A stretch of DNA of 64,000 nt from DATEDA01 sp963789885 (lineage in GTDB: Bacteria; Pseudomonadota; Gammaproteobacteria; Burkholderiales; SG8-39), in contig CAWBNB010000066.1 in the NCBI GenBank assembly GCA_963789885.1, positions 1 through 64,000 on the forward strand, given 5' to 3'. Shown here one piece after another: positions 15,874 to 25,601 of the stretch (positions are counted from its first letter, which is position 1; each line of letters begins with the position of its first letter). The translations under genes were made by a program, and so were the position numbers. Below the pieces are notes generated by a model, which had not been told where the DNA came from, did no database searches, and saw only the letters and a list, made by a program, of their open reading frames with translations.

Positions 15874-15963
15874 TGGCGGAGAGGGAGGGATTCGAACCCC
15901 CGGTACGGATAACCGTACAACAGATTTCGAGTCTGCCGCATTCGACCACTCTGCCACCTCTCC
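15874..15963 (-). tRNA. tRNA-Ser (CGA)
   Basis: A complete class II tRNA with a long variable arm. The acceptor stem GGAGAGG pairs with CCTCTCC. The discriminator is G at 15877 and an encoded CCA lies at 15874-15876. The anticodon loop CTCGAAA gives anticodon CGA (15927-15929), which reads UCG codons. It sits 16 bases downstream of serS on the same strand, so the seryl-tRNA synthetase and one of its substrates may be co-transcribed. Its 3' end points toward the accessory DNA at 1-15.8 kb. Confidence 0.95.
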
Positions 15964-15979
15964 GGGGCGGCGGATTCTA

Positions 15980-17263
<1,284 letters not shown>

Positions 17264-17286
17264 ATGACCGAGTGGTTACGCAGGTG

Positions 17287-17307
17287 TCATGCGGCGGCGC
17301 CGCATGA
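17287..17307. repeat. perfect inverted repeat in the serS leader
   Basis: TCATGCGGC at 17287-17295 and GCCGCATGA at 17299-17307 are a perfect 9-base inverted repeat around GGC. On the minus strand it would form a hairpin in the serS 5' leader, about 24 bases before the start codon. No U-tract follows, so it is not a simple terminator. A protein-binding site is equally possible. Confidence 0.5.
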
Positions 17308-17329
17308 TGACATCAGCATCGAGTTTCCC

Positions 17330-17358
17330 TTGCCTAATGCGAGCGCGGCGACTATAAA
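17330..17358 (+). promoter_or_regulatory. sigma-70 promoter for the 89-residue gene
   Basis: TTGCCT (17330-17335) and TATAAA (17353-17358) are separated by exactly 17 bases on the plus strand. The ATG at 17399 follows at a plausible leader length of about 35 bases. Confidence 0.55.
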
Positions 17359-17398
17359 GCCAACCATCCCCGCAGTACTTTCCCGCTGGAGCTTTGCC

Positions 17399-17668
17399 AT
17401 GCTGTCCCTCCGCGACTGTTTCGCATTCAGCGAGCTTACCGATGAAGAGGTCCAGGTGATCGCCGAGCATGAGCACATCCCCGAGATCGTCGCCGCCGAA
17501 CTCGGCAGCGGCCTCGTCCACTCCGACGAGGGCGTGCTGATGATCAAGGCGTACATGCTCGATTGCATCGAGCACGCCCGCCGCAACGGCCATTTCGACC
17601 GCGCCGACGCGCTTTACGCGGTCTACCGCCGGTTCGACGCCGCACACCCGGCGAGCACGTCGCACTAG
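17399..17668 (+). CDS. conserved small protein, function unknown
   Basis: An 89-residue protein starting MLSLRDCFAFSELTDEEVQV. It matches a type of small hypothetical protein I recall as common in betaproteobacteria, with a conserved AEHEHIPEIVAAELG segment. It is predicted to be soluble and helical, and no motif gives a function. A longer frame upstream overlaps serS antisense and is not real. The start is chosen at 17399 because it suits the promoter and the family N-terminus. It converges on rarA with a 4-base overlap of stop regions. Confidence 0.8.
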   Translation: MLSLRDCFAFSELTDEEVQVIAEHEHIPEIVAAELGSGLVHSDEGVLMIKAYMLDCIEHARRNGHFDRADALYAVYRRFDAAHPASTSH

Positions 17669-18981
17669 CTCTTGCCGCGCCGCGCCTTCTCGTCGCGCTT
17701 CCGCAGCTCCGCGAGCCGCTCGGCGATGCGCGCCTCCAGCCCGCGGTCGGTCGGGCGATACCAGCTCACCGCCGGCATCCCGTCCGGAAGGTAGTTCTCT
17801 CCGGCCGCGTAAGCGTCGGCCTCGTCGTGCGCGTACCGGTACTCCCGGCCGTAGCCGAGGCTCTTCATCAGACGCGTCGGCGCGTTCCGCAGGTGCAGCG
17901 GCACCGGCCGCGACTCGTCCTCCGCCACGAACGAACGCGCCGAATTATAGGCGACGTACACTGCATTCGATTTCGCCGCGCAGGCGAGATAGATCGCCGC
18001 CTGCGCGAGCGCGAGCTCGCCTTCGGGCGTGCCGAGCCGCTCGTACGTCTCGGCGGCCTCCAGCGTAAGCGTGAGCGCACGCGGGTCGGCGAGCCCGATG
18101 TCCTCGGTCGCCATCCGGATCATGCGCCGCGCGAGGTAGAGCGGATCGGCCCCGCCGTCGAGCATCCGCACGAGCCAGTAGAGCGCAGCGTCCGGATCGG
18201 AACCGCGCACCGCCTTGTGTAGCGCCGAGATCTGGTCGTAGAACGCTTCGCCGCCCTTGTCGAAGCGGCGGAGGCTCCGCGCGACGGCGTTCTCCACGAA
18301 CGCACCGTCGACCTCCCTCACCCCGGCGCTCGCCGCCGCGGTCTGGATGATCTCGAGCAGGTTGAGCAGCCGCCTGGCATCGCCGTCTGCAAAGCCGACG
18401 ATCCGATCCCGCGACACGGCCTCGAACGCGAGCTCGGGCAGCGCCTTCGCCGCCGCCCGATCGAACAGGAGCCCGAGCTCCTCCGCGGTCAGCGGTTGCA
18501 GCACGTACACCGCGGCCCGCGAGAGCAGCGCCGAGTTCACCTCGAACGACGGGTTCTCGGTCGTCGCGCCGACGAAGGTGAGGAGGCCCTGTTCGACGTA
18601 CGGCAGGAACGCGTCCTGCTGCGCCTTGTTGAAGCGGTGCACTTCGTCCACGAAGAGGATCGTCGAGCGCCCGTTCCGGGCGAGGACGTCGCGCGCCTGC
18701 TGGACGGCTTCGCGGATCTCCTTCACTCCGGAGAACACGGCCGACAAGGCGATGAACTCGGCGTTGAAGGCGTCGGCCATCAGCCGGGCGATCGTCGTCT
18801 TGCCCGAGCCGGGCGGACCCCAGAGGATCATCGAGTGCGGCTTGCCCGACTCGAACGCGAGCCGCAGCGGCTTGCCCGGGCCGATCAGATGGGCCTGGCC
18901 GACGACGTCGGCGAGCGTCCGCGGCCGCAGCGCCTCGGCGAGCGGCGCCACCGGCTTCGGGGGAGCGAAGAGGTCGCTCAC
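17665..18981 (-). CDS. rarA: replication-associated recombination protein A (AAA ATPase)
   Basis: A 438-residue RarA/MgsA protein related to clamp loaders, acting at stalled replication forks. Walker A is WGPPGSGKTT, Walker B is ILFVDEVHRFNK, sensor 1 is FVGATTENPSFEVNSAL, and the C-terminal tetramerisation region includes VRGSDPDAALYWLVRML. The GTG at 18981 overlaps the lolA stop as GTGA, so translation is coupled. An extended frame reading into lolA is not credible. It forms an operon with lolA and ftsK, a gene order common in proteobacteria. Confidence 0.95.
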   Translation of the reverse strand: MSDLFAPPKPVAPLAEALRPRTLADVVGQAHLIGPGKPLRLAFESGKPHSMILWGPPGSGKTTIARLMADAFNAEFIALSAVFSGVKEIREAVQQARDVLARNGRSTILFVDEVHRFNKAQQDAFLPYVEQGLLTFVGATTENPSFEVNSALLSRAAVYVLQPLTAEELGLLFDRAAAKALPELAFEAVSRDRIVGFADGDARRLLNLLEIIQTAAASAGVREVDGAFVENAVARSLRRFDKGGEAFYDQISALHKAVRGSDPDAALYWLVRMLDGGADPLYLARRMIRMATEDIGLADPRALTLTLEAAETYERLGTPEGELALAQAAIYLACAAKSNAVYVAYNSARSFVAEDESRPVPLHLRNAPTRLMKSLGYGREYRYAHDEADAYAAGENYLPDGMPAVSWYRPTDRGLEARIAERLAELRKRDEKARRGKS

Positions 18982-19607
18982 TTGTCGCCGACGACGTCGG
19001 CGCCCTTGGGCGGCGAGAAGCTGAAGAGCGCCGGGTCCAGCCGCGGATTGCGCCGGAGCCCGCTGAAGCGGAGCTCCGTCGTCTGCCCGAAGGCGTCGAC
19101 AAGCTCCATGCGCTCGATACCGGAGAAGCCGAACCCCAGCCGGATGCGCTCGAACCCCGAGTCCTTGTCGCGCGGGATCGCCTGCACCCACTCGAGGCCT
19201 TCCCGCGTCCCTTCGTCCTTGAGCTCGAACGCGGCGAGCGCTTCGTTCGAGCCGGCGAGCAGCGCGGCGGGCGTGGCGCCGAGCGCCTGGCCGAGCTTGC
19301 GCACGGTCACCTGGTTGAGATCCTCGTCGTACACCCAGACGCGCGCACCGTCACCGACGATCACTTGGGGGTAGGGCTTGGCGTAGGTCCAGCGGAACCT
19401 GCCCGGGCGAGCGAATGCGAGCGTGCCGCGCGACTCCTGGATGAGCTTGCGGTCGCGGTTGACGACGCGCTGCTCGAACTCGCCGGTCGCGGTGATGGTC
19501 GAGGCCATGAACTGGCTGAGGCGCTCGATGCCGGACGCTTGGGCAGACCCGGCTGCGATCAGCGAGAAAATACCTGCCGCGGCGGCGACCGCCGGAACGA
19601 GCCGCAT
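18978..19607 (-). CDS. lolA: outer-membrane lipoprotein carrier protein LolA
   Basis: A 209-residue periplasmic chaperone that carries lipoproteins from LolCDE to LolB. The N-terminus is a signal peptide (MRLVPAVAAAAGIFSLIAAG, cleavage near AQA-SG). The mature part has typical LolA segments: FEQRVVNRDRKLIQESRGTL, RPGRFRWTYAKPYPQVIVGD, GARVWVYDEDLNQVTVRKL and FSPPKGADVV at the end. It starts 2 bases after the ftsK stop and overlaps the rarA start. A longer frame continuing upstream is out of phase with ftsK and was rejected. Confidence 0.96.
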   Translation of the reverse strand: MRLVPAVAAAAGIFSLIAAGSAQASGIERLSQFMASTITATGEFEQRVVNRDRKLIQESRGTLAFARPGRFRWTYAKPYPQVIVGDGARVWVYDEDLNQVTVRKLGQALGATPAALLAGSNEALAAFELKDEGTREGLEWVQAIPRDKDSGFERIRLGFGFSGIERMELVDAFGQTTELRFSGLRRNPRLDPALFSFSPPKGADVVGDK

Positions 19608-19609
19608 CG

Positions 19610-21880
19610 CTACTCCGCCCGGTTCGGGGCGAGCACCTCGCGGTTGCCGTTCGTCTGCATCGACGACACGAGCCCCGCCTGCTCCATCTGCTCGAGGAGG
19701 CGCGCCGCCCGGTTGTACCCGATGCGCAGGTGCCGCTGCACGAGCGAGATCGACGGCCGGCGCGTGCGTATCACGATCTCCACCGCCTGGTCGTAGAGCG
19801 CGTCGGACTCGCCGCCGCCACCACCCGCCAGGAACTCGCCGCCGTCGCCGTCCTCGTCCGCTTCCAGCAGGCCTTCGACGTAGTCCGGCTCGCCCTGCTG
19901 CTTGAGGTACTCGACGACCTTGTGCACCTCCTGGTCGGCGACGAACGCGCCATGGACGCGCTGCGGGTGCCCGGTGCCGGGCGGCAGATAGAGCATGTCG
20001 CCGGCCCCGAGCAGCGTTTCGGCGCCGTGCTGGTCGAGGATGGTCCGCGAGTCGACCTTCGACGACACCTGGAACGCAATGCGGGTCGGGATGTTCGCCT
20101 TGATCAGGCCGGTGATGACGTCGACCGACGGGCGCTGGGTGGCGACCAGGAGGTGGATGCCGGCCGCGCGCGCCTTCTGCGCGAGACGCGCGATCAGCTC
20201 CTCGACCTTCTTCCCGACCACCATCATCAGGTCGGCGAGCTCGTCGATGACCACGACGATGTGCGGCAGTCGCTGCAGCGGCACCGGGGTGTCGGTGGCG
20301 ACGGTGTTCGGGTCCTGGAGCTTCTCGCCGCGCTTCTCGGCCTCGGCGACCTTGTGGTTGAACCCCGAAAGATTGCGCACGCCGAGCCACGACATCAGCT
20401 TGTAGCGGCGCTCCATCTCGCCGATGCACCACATCAGCGCGGAGGCCGCCTGCTTCATGTCGGTGACGACCGGCGCGAGCAGGTGCGGGATGTCCTGGTA
20501 GACCGAGAGCTCGAGCATCTTCGGGTCGACCATCACCATCCGGACGTCGCGCGGCTCGGCCTTGTAGAGGAGCGACAGGATCATCGCGTTCAGCGCGACC
20601 GATTTGCCGGACCCGGTCGTGCCGGCGACCAGCAGATGCGGCATCCGTGCGAGATCCACCACCACCGGGTTGCCGCCGATGTCCTTGCCGAGCGCGAGCG
20701 TGAGCGGCGAGTGCAGGTCGTGATACGCCTTCGAGCCGAGGATCTCGGTCAGGCGGACCGTCTGCCGCCGCGGGTTCGGGATCTCGAGCCCCATGCACGA
20801 CTTGCCGGGAATCGTCTCGACCACGCGGATCGACACGACCGAGAGCGCGCGCGCCAGGTCCTTCACCAGGTTGACGACCTGGCTGCCTTTCACCCCCACC
20901 GCGGGCTCGATCTCGTAGCGGGTGATGACCGGCCCCGGGTAGGCCGCGAGCACCTTCACCTCGACGCCGAAGTCCTTCAGCTTCTTCTCGATCAGCCGCG
21001 AGGTGAACTCGAGCGTCTCGGCGCTCACCAGCTCCGGATCGGGCGGCGCCTCGTCGAGCAGCGCGAGCGGCGGAAGCGGCGTGTCGGGCAGGTCCTGGAA
21101 GAGGGGCGCCTGCTTCTCCTTGATGACGCGCTCCGACTTCGGGATCTCGCGGACCGGCGCCTCGATCCGGATCGGCGCGTGGTCCTCCACGCGCTTCTTC
21201 TCCGCCTCGACGACGATCTCGCGCTCGACCACGGCGATCTCGCCCGCCTTGCGGTCCGCGCGCCGCTGCCACAGCTCGATCGCCTTGAACCACCCCCATT
21301 CGCAGGCGCGGCCGATGGCCTCCATCAGTTCGAGCCACGAGACGCCGGTGAAGAGCGAGAGCCCGATCGCGCCCATCGCGAGCAGGAGCAGCGTCGCGCC
21401 GGTGAAGCCGAAGGTCGCGTGGAACACCTGGCCGATCACCGCGCCGAAGAGCCCTCCGGGCGCGAGCGGCAGACTCACCTTGATCGAGTAGAAGCGCAGC
21501 GCCTCGATGCCGCAGGACGCCACGAGCAGCATCGAGAAGCCGGCGAGCGCGATGAGGAACGGCCGCTTGTCGGAGATCGACGAGCCGTCGAGCCGGCGAT
21601 AGCCCCAGATCACGGCGTAGACGAGCAGCCCGACCCACCACCACGCGGAGACGCCGAAGAGATAGAGCATCAGGTCCGCAAGCCAGGCGCCGGCGTGGCC
21701 GCCCGCGTTGTGCAGGCGCTCGACCGTGGCGCTGTGCGACCAGCCGGGATCCGCGCGGTCGAACGTCGCGAGGATCAGCCCGAGGTAGGCCGCGACTGCG
21801 ACCAGCGCGAGCCATTTCGCCTCGCGCAGGCGCGCGGCGATCTTGCCGGGCAGGGGCTGGGCGGCGGCGGCGGCTTTCAT
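19610..21880 (-). CDS. ftsK: DNA translocase FtsK
   Basis: A 756-residue cell-division DNA pump. The N-terminal region (residues about 20-190) has four membrane helices, followed by a fairly short linker. The motor has Walker A as VAGTTGSGKSVALNAM and Walker B as VVVIDELADLMM. The C-terminal gamma winged helix (YDQAVEIVIRTRRPSISLVQ, RHLRIGYNRAARLLEQME) recognises KOPS and activates XerCD. The start at 21880 has no obvious ribosome binding site, because a strong hairpin lies just upstream. It is first in the ftsK-lolA-rarA operon. Confidence 0.95.
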   Translation of the reverse strand: MKAAAAAQPLPGKIAARLREAKWLALVAVAAYLGLILATFDRADPGWSHSATVERLHNAGGHAGAWLADLMLYLFGVSAWWWVGLLVYAVIWGYRRLDGSSISDKRPFLIALAGFSMLLVASCGIEALRFYSIKVSLPLAPGGLFGAVIGQVFHATFGFTGATLLLLAMGAIGLSLFTGVSWLELMEAIGRACEWGWFKAIELWQRRADRKAGEIAVVEREIVVEAEKKRVEDHAPIRIEAPVREIPKSERVIKEKQAPLFQDLPDTPLPPLALLDEAPPDPELVSAETLEFTSRLIEKKLKDFGVEVKVLAAYPGPVITRYEIEPAVGVKGSQVVNLVKDLARALSVVSIRVVETIPGKSCMGLEIPNPRRQTVRLTEILGSKAYHDLHSPLTLALGKDIGGNPVVVDLARMPHLLVAGTTGSGKSVALNAMILSLLYKAEPRDVRMVMVDPKMLELSVYQDIPHLLAPVVTDMKQAASALMWCIGEMERRYKLMSWLGVRNLSGFNHKVAEAEKRGEKLQDPNTVATDTPVPLQRLPHIVVVIDELADLMMVVGKKVEELIARLAQKARAAGIHLLVATQRPSVDVITGLIKANIPTRIAFQVSSKVDSRTILDQHGAETLLGAGDMLYLPPGTGHPQRVHGAFVADQEVHKVVEYLKQQGEPDYVEGLLEADEDGDGGEFLAGGGGGESDALYDQAVEIVIRTRRPSISLVQRHLRIGYNRAARLLEQMEQAGLVSSMQTNGNREVLAPNRAE

Positions 21881-21886
21881 GCCCGG

Positions 21887-21919
21887 AAAACGCGTTCGCC
21901 CGGCGGCGCCGGGCGAACG
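21887..21919 (-). terminator. strong hairpin between crp-type gene and ftsK
   Basis: CGTTCGCCCGGC (21893-21904) and GCCGGGCGAACG (21908-21919) form a perfect 12-base stem with a GGC loop. On the minus strand it is followed by GCGTTTTCC, a short T run, so it could terminate the upstream Crp/Fnr transcript. It ends only about 12 bases before the ftsK start codon. Confidence 0.6.
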
Positions 21920-22001
21920 TGCGACGAGGGGAGAACCAGCGCCGTGAGGAAGGTCGCCCTCCCCGGCGCCGCGGCGTGGGGACGCCGCAGCTCTTGCGGC
22001 A

Positions 22002-22685
22002 CTACGCGCGGGCCTCCGACATCAGCATCGCCTCGCGGAGGAAGATCGAACCGGCCTTCACTTCGATGTAGCCGCTCGTCTGCAGGTCCTTCATCACGCG
22101 GCTCACCATCTCGCGCGAGGCACCGATCATCTTGGCGATGTCCTGCTTCGGCAGCTTCTTGGTGACGACCCGCTGGCCGTCGACGAGTTCCGCCATCTCC
22201 ATCAGGAGGCGGGCGACGCGGCCGTAGACGTCCATCAGCGCGAGGCTGCCGATCTTCTTGTCGGCCTCGCGCAGCCGCTTGACCAGGCCCTTCATCACCG
22301 CGGTGCAGATGTCGAAGTTCTCCTGCAGGCACTTCTTGAAATCGAGCTTGTTGATGGTCAGGAGCTCGCACGGCTCGATCGCGATCACGGTCGCCGAGCG
22401 CGGCGCCTCGTCGATCAGCCCCATCTCGCCGAAGAACTCGCCCTGGTTCAGGATGGCGAGGATGACCTCGCGGCCCTCGTCGTCGCTCATCATGACCTTG
22501 AGGCGGCCGGAGATCACGATGTAGAGCGCGTCGGTCGGATCGCCCGCAGCGATGATCGTCGAGTTCCGCGGGTGGGACTTCCGGCCGACCACCCGGGTAA
22601 GCAGTTGCAGTTGGCTTTCCGGCAACGCCGCGAAAAGCGGCACGTTGCGCAGGAGCAGGGTTGAGACACTCGCTGGGCCTGCCAT
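22002..22685 (-). CDS. Crp/Fnr family transcriptional regulator
   Basis: A 227-residue cyclic-nucleotide-binding regulator. The beta-roll domain (residues about 15-125) contains GEFFGEMGLIDEAPRSATVI, close to the CRP phosphate-binding cassette, so cAMP or a similar ligand is plausible. The winged helix at the C-terminus has the recognition segment KQDIAKMIGASREMVSRVMK. I chose the ATG at 22685 because AGGGGAG precedes it at good spacing; a start 20 codons upstream adds a non-conserved segment. It lacks the N-terminal Cys cluster of FNR, so it is not an oxygen sensor of that type. Confidence 0.93.
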   Translation of the reverse strand: MAGPASVSTLLLRNVPLFAALPESQLQLLTRVVGRKSHPRNSTIIAAGDPTDALYIVISGRLKVMMSDDEGREVILAILNQGEFFGEMGLIDEAPRSATVIAIEPCELLTINKLDFKKCLQENFDICTAVMKGLVKRLREADKKIGSLALMDVYGRVARLLMEMAELVDGQRVVTKKLPKQDIAKMIGASREMVSRVMKDLQTSGYIEVKAGSIFLREAMLMSEARA

Positions 22686-22882
22686 ACGTTTTTCTCCCCT
22701 CACGGATTCACTCCTCGCCAGCTCAATGTTAACAGATTGAGCCACTTATGCGCCCCTTGACGTCAACTGCAAACGCCACAGTCGCAACCCTTCCGGGCGC
22801 GGTGAGCGCCGGTTTTCGCCGGTAGTACTCCACAAGCGAGATCCGGACCAGTCGCGCCTTCCTGTTTTCCGCCCTGTCACCG

Positions 22883-23395
22883 TCAGAACACCCACACCAG
22901 GCTGAAATTCGCCCGCCCCGAGTCCGGGTTGCTCGAAGAACCCGCGCATCGAATCCGTCCCGCCGATCCCGAACTGTCCTCCTGCGTCGGGGACGTTATG
23001 TACTGCACGTTCAGCACGTGGTCGCGATTGAAGAGGTTCGCGTACTGGAAGCCCGCACCGATCCGGGTGTCGCCGGTCTGCGATGTCCCGGTGTTGTCGA
23101 GGCTTAGCCGCGTCGGGCATAGATCGATTCCAGCGCAGTGCGCGCCTCGTGCAAGTCGTCGATCGTCCGGTCCGCCCCGATATACGCGTGTAAGCGCCGT
23201 GTCGATCCGCTCCGCCGTAATCAGGGTCGCGCCCTCGACGACGAAGCGCCGGACCTCGAACACCGCGGGGCCCGGCTGGGTCGATGCGGGAGCCGATTGC
23301 GCTTGTGCGAAGCAGCTCGTTTGCCAGACGCACAGGTAAACGAGCGCGACAAGACCGCCCCGCGCCGGGAACGCGTGTTTCGTGTTGTCGGTCAA
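22883..23395 (-). pseudogene. decayed two-partner secretion transporter (ShlB/FhaC family)
   Basis: Pieces of a TpsB outer-membrane transporter lie in order but in different frames. There is a signal peptide and POTRA start (FEVRRFVVEGATLITAERID), then in another frame YIGADRTIDDLHEARTALES up to ARRG. Barrel segments follow in the first frame (LSLDNTGTSQTGDTRIGAGF, LFNRDHVLNVQYITSPTQED). The conserved loop FGIGGTDSMRGFFEQPG appears in the third frame, and FSLVWVF ends it. An intact protein would be about 550 residues, so most of the POTRA and barrel regions are deleted. It is a relic with several frameshifts and deletions. Confidence 0.75.
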
Positions 23396-23575
23396 GACCG
23401 GTCCTGATAGCAGCTCCTCACTGACAGTATAGCGTTTGAATCCATGATAAACAATAGTTTATATCGCTTTTCTAAGGTAACTTTTAAGCCGATCCACCGG
23501 CGGCTGGAAACCACCCCGCTATAATCGGTCCCGCCACCCCGGCAAGCGCCCCCTAAGACCCCCCAACACCCTGAA
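23396..23575. promoter_or_regulatory. AT-rich upstream region of trxB with -10 box and inverted repeat
   Basis: This stretch is much richer in A and T than its surroundings. ATAAAC/GTTTAT (23447-23452 and 23457-23462) is a short inverted repeat. TATAAT at 23520-23525 is a perfect -10 box for trxB on the plus strand, about 50 bases before its ATG. I see no good -35 match, so activation by a regulator is possible. Confidence 0.5.
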
Positions 23576-24526
23576 ATGCCCGCCAAACCACCCCGGCATT
23601 GCCCTCTGCTGATCCTCGGGTCCGGCCCCGCCGGTTACTCGGCCGCGGTCTACGCCGCGCGCGCCAACCTGAAGCCGGTCCTCATCACCGGCCTCGCGCC
23701 CGGCGGCCAGCTGATGACGACCACGGACGTCGACAACTGGCCGGCGGACGTGGGCGGCGTGCAGGGTCCCGAACTGATGGAGCGCTTCCAGAAGCACGCC
23801 GAGCGGTTCGAGACCGAGATCGTGTTCGACCAGATCGAGAGCGTCGACTTCGAGTCGCGCCCGCTCCGCCTCAACGGCGACAGCGCCGTCTACACCTGCG
23901 ACGCGCTGATCATCGCGACCGGCGCTTCGGCGCGTTACCTCGGGCTCGCGTCGGAGAAGGCGTACATGGGGCGCGGCGTCTCGGCGTGCGCGACCTGCGA
24001 CGGCTTCTTCTACCGCGGTCAGGACGTCGCCGTCATCGGCGGCGGCAACACCGCGGTCGAGGAAGCGCTCTACCTCTCGAACATCGCGCGCCACGTCACG
24101 GTCGTGCACCGACGGGACAAGTTCCGCGCCGAGAAGATCCTGCAGCAGAAGCTCCTCGGGAAGGCGAACGTCACGATCCGCTGGGATCACGTGCTCGACG
24201 AGGTGCTCGGCGACGAGAAGGGCGTCAACGCCATTCGCATCAAGCCCGCCCGGGGCGGCGCGGCCGAAAAGCTCGCCGTCCAGGGGCTCTTCATCGCGAT
24301 CGGACACACGCCGAACACCGGGATCTTCGAAGGCCACCTCGCCATGGAAGGCGGCTACATCGTCACCCGCGGCGGCCGGGACGGAAACGCGACCGCGACC
24401 AGCGTTCCGGGCGTGTTCGCGGCAGGCGACGTGCAGGACCACGTCTACCGCCAGGCGGTGACGAGCGCCGGCTCCGGCTGCATGGCGGCGCTCGACGCGG
24501 AAAAGTATCTCGACAACCTCCATTGA
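23576..24526 (+). CDS. trxB: thioredoxin-disulfide reductase
   Basis: A 316-residue low-molecular-weight thioredoxin reductase that passes electrons from NADPH through FAD to thioredoxin. The FAD-binding GSGPAGYSAAVYAARANL lies near the N-terminus. The redox disulfide is CATCDG and the NADPH-binding motif is GGGNTAVEEALYL. The terminal FAD motif is GVFAAGDVQDHVYRQAVTS. Length and domain order are normal. It is followed 6 bases later by the smr gene. Confidence 0.97.
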   Translation: MPAKPPRHCPLLILGSGPAGYSAAVYAARANLKPVLITGLAPGGQLMTTTDVDNWPADVGGVQGPELMERFQKHAERFETEIVFDQIESVDFESRPLRLNGDSAVYTCDALIIATGASARYLGLASEKAYMGRGVSACATCDGFFYRGQDVAVIGGGNTAVEEALYLSNIARHVTVVHRRDKFRAEKILQQKLLGKANVTIRWDHVLDEVLGDEKGVNAIRIKPARGGAAEKLAVQGLFIAIGHTPNTGIFEGHLAMEGGYIVTRGGRDGNATATSVPGVFAAGDVQDHVYRQAVTSAGSGCMAALDAEKYLDNLH

Positions 24527-24532
24527 CGTGCC

Positions 24533-25087
24533 GTGAAGCGGCCGCTAGCCCCCCGAATCGAGGATGAGGACGCCGCGCTCTTCCGCTCGGCCGTAGGCGA
24601 CGCCGTGCCGCTGCGCGCTCCGCCGCGCCACGCGCCCACGCCGGCGCCGGGCCCGGCGGTCGCCGTGCAGTCGCTGCTCGACGAGCACGCGGCCCTGCGC
24701 GAGAGCCGCGACGCGTCACTCGATCCGGACGACGCGCTCGAGACGGGCGAAGAGGCGGCGTTCCTGCGCGACGGCCTCTCGCGGCAGGTGCTGCGCAAGC
24801 TCCGGCGCGGGCACTGGGTGGTCCAGGACCAGCTCGATCTCCACGGGATGACCCGTTCCGAGGCGCGCGAAGCGGTCGCCGCCTTCATCCGCGAGGCGGT
24901 GCGCCGCGCGCGGCGCTGCGTGCGCATCGTTCACGGCAAGGGTCTCGGCTCGAAGAACCGCGAGCCGGTACTGAAGGGCAAGGTCAGGCTGTGGCTCGCA
25001 CAGCGCGAGGAGGTCCTGGCGTTCTGCCAGGCGCCCGCGGCACAGGGCGGCAGCGGCGCCGTGCTCGTACTGCTTAAGGGAGGATGA
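24533..25087 (+). CDS. smrA: Smr/MutS2 C-terminal-domain protein
   Basis: A 184-residue Smr protein. Residues about 1-95 are a variable acidic lead with LLDEHAALRESRD and FLRDGLSRQVLRKLRRGHW. The Smr domain follows, with LDLHGMTRSEAREAV and the hallmark RIVHGKGLGSKNREPVLKG. Smr domains nick DNA or RNA, and the YdaL/SmrA/SmrB group acts on DNA or on collided ribosomes. The GTG start at 24533 follows trxB closely, so the genes are likely co-transcribed. The symbol is a best guess, as smrA and smrB types are not separable here. Confidence 0.85.
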   Translation: MKRPLAPRIEDEDAALFRSAVGDAVPLRAPPRHAPTPAPGPAVAVQSLLDEHAALRESRDASLDPDDALETGEEAAFLRDGLSRQVLRKLRRGHWVVQDQLDLHGMTRSEAREAVAAFIREAVRRARRCVRIVHGKGLGSKNREPVLKGKVRLWLAQREEVLAFCQAPAAQGGSGAVLVLLKGG

Positions 25088-25127
25088 CCGCCGGAAGGGA
25101 AACCGCCCTCCGGCGCATCGACCGGCG

Positions 25128-25466
25128 CTAGATCGCGGCCTCGTTCGTCTCGCCGGTGCGGATCCGCACGACGTGCTCGACCGTGGTGACGAAGATCTTG
25201 CCGTCGCCGATCTTGCCGGTGCGCGCCGCCTTGATGATCGCTTCGATCGCCTGGTCGACCATTTTGTCGACGACCGCGACCTCGATCTTGACCTTCGGCA
25301 GGAAGTCGACGACGTACTCCGCGCCGCGGTAGAGTTCGGTGTGCCCCTTCTGCCGGCCGAAGCCCTTCACCTCGGTCACGGTAAGTCCGGTCACCCCGAC
25401 CTCGGCCAGCGCCTCGCGCACCTCGTCCAGCTTGAACGGCTTGATTACGGCTTCGATCTTTTTCAT
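25128..25466 (-). CDS. glnB: nitrogen regulatory protein P-II
   Basis: A 112-residue P-II signal protein that senses 2-oxoglutarate, ATP/ADP and glutamine status. The N-terminus MKKIEAVIKPFKLDEVREAL is typical. The T-loop has GRQKGHTELYRGAEYVVDF, where the Tyr of GAEY is the uridylylation site, and the C-loop has TGKIGDGKIFV. It lacks a neighbouring amtB, so GlnB rather than GlnK is favoured. The ATG at 25466 gives the exact family length. It converges with the smr gene, with only an imperfect hairpin between them. Confidence 0.96.
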   Translation of the reverse strand: MKKIEAVIKPFKLDEVREALAEVGVTGLTVTEVKGFGRQKGHTELYRGAEYVVDFLPKVKIEVAVVDKMVDQAIEAIIKAARTGKIGDGKIFVTTVEHVVRIRTGETNEAAI

Positions 25467-25601
25467 GGCGGCCCCCCGGCGCACGACAATCGCGGTCGAG
25501 TATAGCAGCGTCCGTGAGCGACGTTGCCTCGCGCCGCGCATTCGGGAACGTTCGGTTTGCGTGCGGGTTCGCCTGAGCGCACGTGCCGATCGGAGCAGGG
25601 C

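Noticed and set aside
19730..22165. A plus-strand open frame of about 810 codons opposite ftsK
   Set aside because: ftsK is complete on the other strand, and the frame has a His/Arg/Asp-rich unnatural composition.
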